DNA from: Pseudomonadota bacterium
Lineage (GTDB): Bacteria; Pseudomonadota; Alphaproteobacteria; Rickettsiales; UBA1997
Reading direction: 5' to 3'
Assembly: GCA_009921385.1 (NCBI GenBank)
Contig: RFXY01000002.1
Coordinates: forward strand, 1-26,620
Length of the DNA: 26,620 nucleotides
The stretch's first letter is position 1. Every line of letters begins with the position of its first letter. The notes beneath the pieces are model-generated. The model did no database searches, was not told the origin of the DNA, and worked only from the letters and a program-made list of their open reading frames with translations. Made by a program: the position numbers and the translations under genes. Positions 13,795 to 21,526 of this stretch are shown here, piece by piece.

Positions 13795-16227
13795 ATGTTT
13801 TCAAACCCAAAAACTTCGCTTCCAATTAGTGTTGGCGAGCAAAAAACCTCATTGCACAATCCATGGCAAAATCTATGGTTTTGGTTGCCAATTTTATTTG
13901 CTTGCGGGCAGATAATTTTTATTACTTATCAACATCTTATCGCTGGCCACTATCAACAATATTTTTGGTATTTTTATGCATCTCTTGTTGTTGCGGTTTT
14001 TTTATGTTATTTATTTTATAAAATAAGTCCTTTTGCCTTTTTTTTCTTGCTTTTTGGCATTTTTTTGCTGTTTGGTGTGGTTTATTGTCAATTTTATCAT
14101 TATCGTTTTTTATCTTACCAAAAAATTGACAACCTCGCTTTTGTTAATGTGAGCGGTCAAATTTCTGCTATCAAGCCTTCGAGCAATAGCAATAAAGTTA
14201 ATGTGACAATTAAAAATCCTGTTATTGAGCCCTATCATTATGTAAAAACCGCCAAAACAAGTAAGCCTAAACAGCCAAAAAGCAAAAAAAAGCATAAAAT
14301 TATCAAGAAAAGCAAAAAAAATAAAACGATTTCCAAAAAAACCAAAGAGAAAAGCAAAAACAAATATCCGTTCACCGAAAAAAATATTTTAAATAACTTT
14401 ATCAATCTTAAAAATTACCAAGAAATTGATCGTGAATTTCTCGATAAAAACAAGAAGATCGCCAATTTAATTTGGCAAAAAAATAATTGTCAGCAAATTT
14501 CTTGCCAAACACTTGCCAACCCTCCGCCTTTTGTGAGCATTAATCTTGTTGCAAACGATTTGGCAATTAACGACAAAATTATTGTTAATGCTATGTTTAA
14601 TGCTCGATCGCACCTTGACTTGCCAAATAGTTTTGATTGGCAAAAACAAGATTTGGCGAAAAAAATAGGTGGCTATGCCATGGCGATTGGTGAGATAAAA
14701 ATTGTCGACAAAGCCAAAATCGGCAATTTTCAACAATATATTTTAGGCATTCGCGAAAAAATTAATCTTGCAATCAAAAATAATATTAGTAATTCTAATA
14801 TATCTGCGGTTATCTCGGCCTTGTTGATTGGCAACCAAGAGCAGATAGCCGAAAATATTATGCAAGATATTCGCAATTCTGGCCTCACTCATTTGTTATC
14901 GATTTCTGGTTTTCATTTAGGCTTGGTGGCTGCAATGTTTTTTGGTTTTTCTCGATTTTTTTTGGCAACTAATCAATTTTTAACAATTCATTATGACATC
15001 AAAAAAATTTCAGCGGTGCTGGCGGTGCTAGCGAGCTATATTTATCTACAATTAGCAGATATGCCGTTGCCCGCCCAGCGAGCTTTTATTGTGGTTTTTG
15101 CGGTGATGTTGAGTTATTTTATTAACGAAAAATTTCACTCCAAAAGAGCATTGTTTTTGGCTTTCTTTTTGCTTATTTTGCTTAATCCTTATTCGTTATA
15201 TAATTTGGGTTTTCAATTATCTTTTTTGGCGATTGCGGTTTTAGTTTTTTATTATAGCGATTTAAAGCCAAAAATCTTTCGACAAAATAATATAAAAATC
15301 AAAACCACTAAAACTAATTTTTGGCAAAATTTTTATCGTTTTTGGCAGGTTTTTTGGCAATATTTTGTGGATATTGTGGTTATTTCTTTGTTAATTACCT
15401 TTTTTTCTTTGCCAATCATTATGAACAGTGTGCAAAATTTTTCGGTTTTGAGTTTTTTTGCCAATATTTTTGCTATTCCACTTACCAGTTTTATTATTAT
15501 GCCTTTGGGAGTGTTGGCTTTAATGATTATGCCGTTTGGTTTAGAAAAAACCATATTGATGGCAATGGCTAAAAGTATTGAGCTTTTTTTATTTATTGCC
15601 AATTATGTTGGCAATATCAAAATCAACGACTTTGCCATTGCTTTCATCAAAACTCCATATCTGCCAAGTTTTGCTTTGTTAATTAGCTTGTTTGGCTTTT
15701 TGCTGTTTATTATTCATCAACACAAATATCTAAAAATAATGGCGATCTTTATTTTTATTGGCGGTTTATCTGTGGTTTTTTGGCAAAAAATTCCGACTCT
15801 TACTTTTTTACATAATCAAAAATTAATATTATTTTATCAACAAAATTCGCAAGAATTGTTCTTTTTTGGCAAATTTAACAATGAAAAACAGCAACAAAAT
15901 ATTTTGTCAAGATTTTATGTAAAACAAGCAATTAGTTTGCCGAAATGTTTAAATAAATTTGCTTCAAATATTTGTTGGCGAGATTGCGACAAAGACAATT
16001 GTTTATTGCATTATCAAGATTTTACCATTTTATTATTAAAGAAAAATCGCCATCATTTGCCTAGTTTATGTCAAAAAATACAGCACGAAAAAATAAATTT
16101 ATTGGTGAATTTTTCAAAAAAATATGCTTTGCCCAGCAAAAATTACTGCCAAACAGCTAAGCAATTCGCCCAAATAGATAACTTAGATTTTTTAACAAAA
16201 GGCACTCACACTTTTTTTGTTAAATGA
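13795..16227 (+). CDS. comEC: ComEC/Rec2 DNA-uptake channel protein
   Basis: An 810-residue multi-pass membrane protein. Two or three N-terminal helices precede an OB-like region. The competence domain starts near residue 310 and holds the ComEC hallmark NSGLTHLLSISGFHLGLVAA near residue 361, then ADMPLPAQRAFIVV and LNPYSLYNLGFQLSFLAI. ComEC carries single-stranded DNA across the inner membrane in natural transformation. Two oddities: residues ~149-193 are an extremely lysine-rich insertion in the N-terminal region, and the C-terminus, after the last helix, is about 150 residues with no HxHxDH metallo-beta-lactamase motif. It has no Shine-Dalgarno and stands apart from the hydrolase gene after it by 75 nt. 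Confidence 0.92.
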   Translation: MFSNPKTSLPISVGEQKTSLHNPWQNLWFWLPILFACGQIIFITYQHLIAGHYQQYFWYFYASLVVAVFLCYLFYKISPFAFFFLLFGIFLLFGVVYCQFYHYRFLSYQKIDNLAFVNVSGQISAIKPSSNSNKVNVTIKNPVIEPYHYVKTAKTSKPKQPKSKKKHKIIKKSKKNKTISKKTKEKSKNKYPFTEKNILNNFINLKNYQEIDREFLDKNKKIANLIWQKNNCQQISCQTLANPPPFVSINLVANDLAINDKIIVNAMFNARSHLDLPNSFDWQKQDLAKKIGGYAMAIGEIKIVDKAKIGNFQQYILGIREKINLAIKNNISNSNISAVISALLIGNQEQIAENIMQDIRNSGLTHLLSISGFHLGLVAAMFFGFSRFFLATNQFLTIHYDIKKISAVLAVLASYIYLQLADMPLPAQRAFIVVFAVMLSYFINEKFHSKRALFLAFFLLILLNPYSLYNLGFQLSFLAIAVLVFYYSDLKPKIFRQNNIKIKTTKTNFWQNFYRFWQVFWQYFVDIVVISLLITFFSLPIIMNSVQNFSVLSFFANIFAIPLTSFIIMPLGVLALMIMPFGLEKTILMAMAKSIELFLFIANYVGNIKINDFAIAFIKTPYLPSFALLISLFGFLLFIIHQHKYLKIMAIFIFIGGLSVVFWQKIPTLTFLHNQKLILFYQQNSQELFFFGKFNNEKQQQNILSRFYVKQAISLPKCLNKFASNICWRDCDKDNCLLHYQDFTILLLKKNRHHLPSLCQKIQHEKINLLVNFSKKYALPSKNYCQTAKQFAQIDNLDFLTKGTHTFFVK

Positions 16228-16228
16228 T

Positions 16229-16240
16229 AATACCATTTAA
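16229..16240. repeat. TAATACCATTT motif after comEC
   Basis: The sequence ataataccattt begins one base after the comEC stop codon. It equals the outer end of the 67-bp inverted repeat at 13575-13641; the following aagcacttgaatttaaa is only loosely like its arm. No matching second arm was seen nearby, so this may be a solo end or an insertion-site remnant. Confidence 0.5.
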
Positions 16241-16302
16241 GCACTTGAATTTAAATTATTTTTTGATTATGATTTATAAAATGTTAATCTATCTTTTTTT
16301 AT

Positions 16303-17049
16303 ATGTCTAAACCTATCGTGGGTATTTTGCCTGATTTTTGCCTTGGGTCAAAAGAAAAAGGCTATTCTGCTTATAATCATTATGCATTAAGGCAAAATTA
16401 TGTCGATGCCATTAGCAATAACGGTGCCTTAGCGATTATTATTCCCTATAACCATCAGGCAATCGAGCAATATTTAAGCTTAATTGATGGTTTGTTAATT
16501 GTGGGTGGTGATATGGATATTCATCCTAATCGTTATCAAGAAACCGAAATTCATCCCAAAACTAAACTAAATTTAACTAGAGAAAATTTTGAGTTTCATT
16601 TGGTGAGCGAGGCAATAAAAAATGTGCATCTGCCTATTTTTGGCATTTGCAACGGTATGCAATTGTTGAGTGTTTTGCATCAAGGCAAAATTATTCAACA
16701 CATTCCTGATGACCCAAAATTTATTAATCACTTGCAAAGCAGTTTGCCAGATTTTGCCAATTATCAACCCTATCATCAATTAACTATTAATCCGCAGTCA
16801 AAATTGGCAAAAATCGTGCAAGAAACAAGTTTCGCCGTTAATTCTTCGCATCATCAAGCGGTGCAAAGCACCAATCTTCAAGTGTCAGCCACCACCGCAG
16901 ACGGCATTATCGAAGCGGTCGAAGATAGCGAGCGAGATTTTTATTTAGGTGTGCAGTGGCACCCCGAATTTCTTACTGCCAAGCATGACAATAAAATTTT
17001 TCAATCTTTCGTTTCTGCTTGTCAGAATTATCAGCAAAAATATCGTTAA
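16303..17049 (+). CDS. Gamma-glutamyl-GABA hydrolase family (peptidase C26, class I glutamine amidotransferase fold)
   Basis: A 248-residue PuuD-like protein. GLLIVGGDMDIHPNRY near residue 66, the nucleophile elbow FGICNGMQLL with C116, SSHHQAV near residue 182, and GVQWHPEF with H220 and E222 give a complete Cys-His-Glu triad. In the family the elbow is more often GICRG; here it is GICNG. PuuD cleaves gamma-glutamyl-GABA in putrescine breakdown, but many homologues have other gamma-glutamyl substrates, and no putrescine-pathway gene is next to it. The gene precedes rluB by 8 nt. Its ATG follows a T-rich run with no Shine-Dalgarno. Confidence 0.88.
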   Translation: MSKPIVGILPDFCLGSKEKGYSAYNHYALRQNYVDAISNNGALAIIIPYNHQAIEQYLSLIDGLLIVGGDMDIHPNRYQETEIHPKTKLNLTRENFEFHLVSEAIKNVHLPIFGICNGMQLLSVLHQGKIIQHIPDDPKFINHLQSSLPDFANYQPYHQLTINPQSKLAKIVQETSFAVNSSHHQAVQSTNLQVSATTADGIIEAVEDSERDFYLGVQWHPEFLTAKHDNKIFQSFVSACQNYQQKYR

Positions 17050-17057
17050 AATAAAAA

Positions 17058-17774
17058 ATGTTAAAACCAATTAGAATAGCAAAAATCATTGCCCAATCGG
17101 GCAAATGCTCAAGAAGAGAGGCAGAAGCCTTAATTTTAGAAGGTCGAGTGCAAGTAAATGGTGTGGTTATTTCAAGTCCCGCCACTTTTATTTCAGACGA
17201 ATCTATCAAAGTTGATGGCAAGCTAATTAACCAACCGCAACCCACTCGTTTATTTTTGTTTTATAAGCCTGTTGGCTGTATTTGCACCCATCAAGATCCC
17301 GAAAATCGCACCACTCTTTTTTCTTTATTACCCAAAAATCTACCGCGGTTGATGAGTGTTGGTAGGCTCGATTTTAATACCGAAGGGTTGATTTTGTTAA
17401 CCACAAATGGCGGTGTAGCAAGATTTTTCGAATTACCCAAAAACAAATTAATAAGAACCTATAAAGTAAGGGTTTTTGGCACTGTCGATGAAAAGAAAAT
17501 AAAAAGACTAGAAAAAGGCATCACCATCGAAAATGTTCGATACAGACCAATCACTGTAAGCATCGACAACCAAAGCACTTCTAATTCTTGGCTTACCATC
17601 AATTTATCCGAAGGCAAAAACCGCGAAATTCGCAAAATTATGCTCCACATTGGCTTGCAAGTAAGTAGGCTTATCAGAATCAGCTATGGTGATTTTAATT
17701 TGGGCTCAATGAAACCGCTCGATATTATTGAAGTGGCAAAAAAGAATATACCAAAAATTACCGATGCTATTTGA
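17058..17774 (+). CDS. rluB: 23S rRNA pseudouridine synthase, RsuA/RluB family
   Basis: A 238-residue enzyme with an N-terminal S4 domain (RIAKIIAQSGKCSRREAEAL then GRVQVNGVV) and the RsuA-type catalytic core. YKPVGCICTHQDPENR near residue 72, the catalytic aspartate D105 in VGRLDFNTEGLILLT, and LSEGKNREIRKI near residue 190 are the family blocks. RluB-type enzymes modify U2605 of E. coli 23S rRNA; RluE or RluF are alternatives, but the S4 domain and length favour RluB. The stop overlaps the start of the broken methyltransferase by 11 nt. Confidence 0.9.
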   Translation: MLKPIRIAKIIAQSGKCSRREAEALILEGRVQVNGVVISSPATFISDESIKVDGKLINQPQPTRLFLFYKPVGCICTHQDPENRTTLFSLLPKNLPRLMSVGRLDFNTEGLILLTTNGGVARFFELPKNKLIRTYKVRVFGTVDEKKIKRLEKGITIENVRYRPITVSIDNQSTSNSWLTINLSEGKNREIRKIMLHIGLQVSRLIRISYGDFNLGSMKPLDIIEVAKKNIPKITDAI

Positions 17775-18410
17775 TAGAAAATTGCTATTTCGCAACCATT
17801 TTCGGCATTTATCTTTATTGAAAGAAAATGGTTTTTTATATCAAGAAGTTGCAGGTCAAATGTTGGCAAATTTGCAAATTTATCAACAAAAATTTGACAA
17901 AGTCTTAATTATTGGCGATAAACTTGGTGATATAAAGTGCGGTTTGCTTTCTTTGGGTTATGAAAAACACAATATTTGCAGTCAATTTGCCGATTTATTG
18001 TTTGATGAAGAAAATTTAGCAGAAGTGAATTTTTCAGAGCATTATGCCGAAAAAAATTTTGCTGGTTTTGCCAAAAAAAATTTTGCAGAGCTGAAAACGA
18101 AATTTACCAACGAATTTCTGCCCGAATGCCCCCGCTTATCAACTTAACAACCGCCACTAATTTGTTGGCAAAAGTAGGTTTTCAATCGCCAATCGCCGAT
18201 CTCGATGTTATGTGTGTTGAATATCAACAGATTTACAAATTATTGCAAGATTTAAAAATTATGGGTTGTAGCAATGTTTTGTATGCTCGGCCAAAAAATT
18301 TTATCACCAAAAAATTTTTACAAACCATAGAAAAATTTTATCCAAAACAAGCAGAAAATGGCTATATTGCTAGCTTTTCTGTTATTCATTTAACTGGCAG
18401 AAAAAATTAG
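17764..18410 (+). pseudogene. BioC/NDUFAF5-type methyltransferase, frameshifted and internally shortened
   Basis: The first part, from ATG at 17764, begins MLFDRKLLFRNH, the usual start of alphaproteobacterial NDUFAF5/BioC-like methyltransferases, and continues to a Rossmann strand (DKVLIIGDKLGD). It stops at 18147. The C-terminal part continues in another frame (18126-18410) with TTATNLLAKVGFQSPIADLD, LLQDLKIMGCSN and HLTG, which match the family's C-terminus. Restoring one C in the C-run near 18127-18131 would join them as ECPPLINLTT. The family's central block (LHWVNDLPGAL to the GG-T-L segment) is missing, a loss of roughly 60 residues from about 290. In mitochondria NDUFAF5 acts in complex I assembly. 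Probably non-functional. Confidence 0.72.
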
Positions 18411-18770
18411 GTTCGGGTTGGCAAGTAGAACTCGATCTGAATTCCCCTTCTTGTAGAAGTGGTGGCACGAAGTGGTGCAGGGTAGTGTTGGTAGCAGAAC
18501 TGGGGCAGAATTCCCCTTTTGTAGAAGGGGTGGCGACCGAAGGTCGACGGGGTAGTGTTGGGAGACGATCGCCGATTGTTTTTTCGAAAAGATCTTACCG
18601 TGTGTTGCCGACACTACCCCGTCTTTTTCCATAAGCTACTGCTTATGGAAAAATCCACCCCTTCTACAAAAGGGGAATATCCGAGTGCTGGTTGCCGACA
18701 CTACCCCGTCCGCTATCGCGGCCACCCCTTCTACAGAAGGGGAATTCTGACCGAGAACTGCTTACCACAT
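18411..18770. repeat. Four-copy double-hairpin intergenic repeat cluster (two direct, two inverted)
   Basis: This gap holds no gene. Copies A (about 18416-18491) and B (18489-18562) point right; C (18607-18696) and D (18694-18770) point left. Each copy has a lead-in close to GGYAAGCAGAACTCGGTCA, hairpin 1 (CCCCTTCT..AGAAGGGG), GGTGG, a variable hairpin 2, then GACGGGGTAGTGTYGG. Hairpin 2 is GCAC/GTGC in A, CGACC/GGTCG in B, CCGC/GCGG in D, and a perfect 13-bp stem in C (18624-18636 with 18641-18653). Between B and C lie about 45 nt with no clear match. The cluster separates two convergent genes and could end transcription from both sides. Confidence 0.9.
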
Positions 18771-20258
18771 CGCACCAGTGGAAATGGTATTATAAATTAT
18801 CGGGTAAAAAATAATGCCCAGCACCGAAAGAATGGCAACAGTAAGCGGAATCAACACTAAGTGCAAATCAAAATCTAGAGTTTCTTTGTTGGCGGTGAAA
18901 TTTTTAAATTCGTGTAGGTTGATAAAAAATATCTTACCAAATTTATAAAAAGAATAGCCAAGACTGCATGTATTAATCAAAATAATCACAAAAGCAAAGA
19001 AAATTTTTTCTTTAATCAAAGTTTTGATGAGAAATATTTTGTCAACCATCATAATGCTGGGAGCGATGCCGGTTGCCATGGCGATGCCAAACAAAAACAG
19101 CGAAGAAGTGATGGGCATTTTATAAAATAATCCTTGGTAGTTGGCGAGATTATGATATTGATGATATAATTTAATGTTGTTGATGGTAAAAAATAACAAT
19201 AAAAATAGCAAAACAAAGCCAGCAATGCTTAAATAAATATGGTCAAGGCTTGTGAGATTGTGCAATAAAATGGTAAATATTAAAAAATTGAGCTGTTGCC
19301 AAAATAACAATAAAAACCAACTTTGTAGATTTTTTACTGTATTTAACAACACATTGAGAGCAACAAAATAGAGGGCAAAAACCGCTATAAACCAATTTAA
19401 TTGCAGGTTTTTTAATAAAAATAACAGCCCTTGCCAACCAAAAAAATAATTTAACACTTTGCTAAAAATAAATAAACTCGGCAAACTGTAACCAAAAAAT
19501 AGCCATAAAAATAACCAAAAAATATCAAGATTTAGCTTTTGCAATAATAAAAAAGCAGGAACAAGAGCCACCAAAAAAAGCCCCAACAACAACAAAAGCA
19601 AAATTAACAAATAATTGTCGTTCAAATTGCTAGCAACCGCTTCGCTGGTTAAAAACAGCAAATTATCATTTTGTTGATAAATTAAAATGATGACTAAAAA
19701 AAATAAAAATATTTGAAAATAAAGCAACAAATCAAAAGAGCCGATGCTTTTTTCTTGATAAGAAGGGCAGTGTTTTTTTAGCATATAATGGCTTAAAAAC
19801 AGCAAAAGTTGATAAAAAAATAATGCAGTAATCAGGCTTTGGCTACAAAATAATAAACACAACAAGCTAATTAAAAACAAAAAAAATTTTTGCCAAGTGT
19901 GGCTTAAATATTGTTTGTGTAGTTTAAATAATTGAGCAGAATAAAAGGCAAACAACAGCCAAATAAAATTTATCGCCAATAAAAAACCAATGGCAATGTA
20001 GTCAAGGCCAAAAACCAAGCCCAAGCCAATAGGCAAGTTGATGATATTTGGCGATAATTGCGGATAGATGATGATAAGCAAATTTGTTAAAACTATCAAA
20101 AACAACCAAGGGGCAAGTTTGTAGCAAAAATTATTAAACCAAATTGCCAAGCCATTTTGATGCTTGCCAAAATGGCTAAAAACTACCGAAATTAGCAATG
20201 GCAACAACAATAGCAAAGTCAATAAAAACTGCTCTGCATTAAACCAAGTGGCGATCAT
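18762..20258 (-). CDS. NuoM/NuoN/MrpD-like proton-conducting membrane protein
   Basis: A 498-residue, extremely hydrophobic protein with about 13-14 predicted membrane helices. It resembles the proton-translocating antiporter-like family (complex I subunits L/M/N and Mrp A/D). The clearest trace is KMPITSSLFLFGIAMATGIAPSIMMVDK near residue 380, which parallels the family's MP-x-F-x-L-S-x-A-G-x-P-P-x-x-G-F-x-x-K block. Several conserved residues are changed, so it is a divergent member, not a normal NuoM or NuoN. It ends only at 18762, with its last codons in the repeat cluster (copy D supplies the TAA) and with an AATACCATTTCC stretch giving NTIS near the end. The C-terminus may therefore be secondarily altered. 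Its ATG overlaps the TIGR01777 gene by 4 nt. Confidence 0.65.
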   Translation of the reverse strand: MIATWFNAEQFLLTLLLLLPLLISVVFSHFGKHQNGLAIWFNNFCYKLAPWLFLIVLTNLLIIIYPQLSPNIINLPIGLGLVFGLDYIAIGFLLAINFIWLLFAFYSAQLFKLHKQYLSHTWQKFFLFLISLLCLLFCSQSLITALFFYQLLLFLSHYMLKKHCPSYQEKSIGSFDLLLYFQIFLFFLVIILIYQQNDNLLFLTSEAVASNLNDNYLLILLLLLLGLFLVALVPAFLLLQKLNLDIFWLFLWLFFGYSLPSLFIFSKVLNYFFGWQGLLFLLKNLQLNWFIAVFALYFVALNVLLNTVKNLQSWFLLLFWQQLNFLIFTILLHNLTSLDHIYLSIAGFVLLFLLLFFTINNIKLYHQYHNLANYQGLFYKMPITSSLFLFGIAMATGIAPSIMMVDKIFLIKTLIKEKIFFAFVIILINTCSLGYSFYKFGKIFFINLHEFKNFTANKETLDFDLHLVLIPLTVAILSVLGIIFYPIIYNTISTGAMW

Positions 20259-21148
20259 GAGTTAAAAATATGGTTAAAAGCTAAATCGAGATTGTGGTGT
20301 TGAAAATTAAAACCGCATTCGTTTAGCTTAAAAGCAGAAACTCGTTGCCCTGCCAAAATCAATTCGCAACCCATTTGCCCAAACAATATTTTTGCGACCA
20401 AAGCAGGAGTTTTAAAAAAACAAGGTCGATGCAAAGCTTTAGCCAAAGAAGTGGCGAATTCGCTGAAAGTGTTATGGCCGGCGACCGCATTTATTGGGCC
20501 AGACAAATATGGATTGTTAATAATAAAATTAATAACCGAGATTAAATCTTGCCAATGGATCCAGCTAATTGGCTGTTTGCCGTTGCCGATGGTTCCGCCC
20601 AAGCCAAAATAAAAGCTGGGCATTAGTTTTTTTAGCATACCAGCATTTTTTGCCAAAACCACCCCGGTGCGAAGCAAAGCAACTCTGGTGTGAGGCATAG
20701 CAAGTTTTGCCTCTTCTTCCCAAGTGTTGCACAGTTGCTGTGAAAACAAATTTTGATTGGTTGCTTGTGAGTTTTCGCTAAAAATTGTGTGATTGTTGGT
20801 GCCGTAAAAACCAATTGCCGAAGCAGAAATAAATAGTTGTGGCGGGTTTTTTTGAGTGGCAATAAACTGCACTAATTGCTTGGTGATGTCGATACGGCTT
20901 TGCCAAATTTGTTGCTTGCTAGATTTGGTCCAGTAAGTAGAAATTGGGCTACCAGCTAGGTTAACAACCACATCTGTGTTGGTTATTGTGTGTAGATCGT
21001 TGATGAATTGCAGGTTTTTATTGGCTGAGTTGAGGTTTTGCAGATTTTTTTGCCTAGTAAGCACCACAACTTGATGATTTTGTTGCAATAAATTTTGAGT
21101 AAGTAAAGAACCAATAAAGCCAGTGCCCCCGGCAATTAAAAAAATCAT
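20255..21148 (-). CDS. TIGR01777/YfcH family NAD(P)-dependent epimerase-like protein
   Basis: A 297-residue extended SDR. The Rossmann loop GGTGFIGSLL is at residues 8-17. NLAGSPIS near residue 63, ISASAIGFYGTN near residue 102 (with the catalytic-type Tyr in FYG), WEEEAKLA, RTGVVLAKNAGMLKKLMPSF and ISWIHWQDLI are characteristic of TIGR01777. The DUF1731-like C-terminus has a shortened LILAGQRVSAFKLNECGFNF. The family is widespread, with no settled substrate. It overlaps both neighbours by 4 nt (ATGA), part of the long minus-strand operon. Confidence 0.93.
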   Translation of the reverse strand: MIFLIAGGTGFIGSLLTQNLLQQNHQVVVLTRQKNLQNLNSANKNLQFINDLHTITNTDVVVNLAGSPISTYWTKSSKQQIWQSRIDITKQLVQFIATQKNPPQLFISASAIGFYGTNNHTIFSENSQATNQNLFSQQLCNTWEEEAKLAMPHTRVALLRTGVVLAKNAGMLKKLMPSFYFGLGGTIGNGKQPISWIHWQDLISVINFIINNPYLSGPINAVAGHNTFSEFATSLAKALHRPCFFKTPALVAKILFGQMGCELILAGQRVSAFKLNECGFNFQHHNLDLAFNHIFNS

Positions 21149-21522
21149 AAATTAACGGTGGTTTTTTGATAGGTTTCTTTATCCATTTCAACCAAATCAA
21201 CCGAAAAATCAACCCTGTTTTTTTGACATTGAGTTTGATAAATTTCTTGCATCGATTGCAAGCACAAGGCGGTGAGTTTTTTTCTGACCTCAACTGTTCT
21301 GCCTGCAAGAATTTTAATGGTAAGATGCACAAAGCTAGCACTTGACTCGTTGCTTAAACCAACAAAATAATCAGAAAAACTCAAAAAACGAATTTTGCAT
21401 TGAGTAACATCAAAATTGCCCTCGCTGGCAAGGCTTATAAAATGTTGTTGCACTTGTGTTGCTAAATTTTTAGCTAAATCTGCCGAAAAATCAGCAGAGA
21501 ATTCGGTAATAATGTGAGGCAT
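21145..21522 (-). CDS. 5-carboxymethyl-2-hydroxymuconate isomerase-like protein (tautomerase superfamily)
   Basis: The frame is open from 21570, but the ATG at 21522 (125 residues) starts MPHIITEFSAD, placing the catalytic proline right after Met as in CHMI and other tautomerases, so that start is preferred; it also leaves 4 nt to the hisZ stop. SASFVHLTIKILAGRTVEVRKK matches CHMI NAFVHxTLRIxxGR. CHMI (HpaF) works in homoprotocatechuate degradation, but no other gene of that pathway is present, so the physiological substrate is unknown. It overlaps the TIGR01777 start by 4 nt. Confidence 0.85.
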   Translation of the reverse strand: MPHIITEFSADFSADLAKNLATQVQQHFISLASEGNFDVTQCKIRFLSFSDYFVGLSNESSASFVHLTIKILAGRTVEVRKKLTALCLQSMQEIYQTQCQKNRVDFSVDLVEMDKETYQKTTVNL

Positions 21523-21526
21523 AAAT

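Noticed and set aside
18390..18860. Short open frames across the repeat cluster, on both strands
   Set aside because: They encode repeat-derived peptides (CRHYPV.., HPFYRRG..) of the kind often mis-annotated; no real protein signal.
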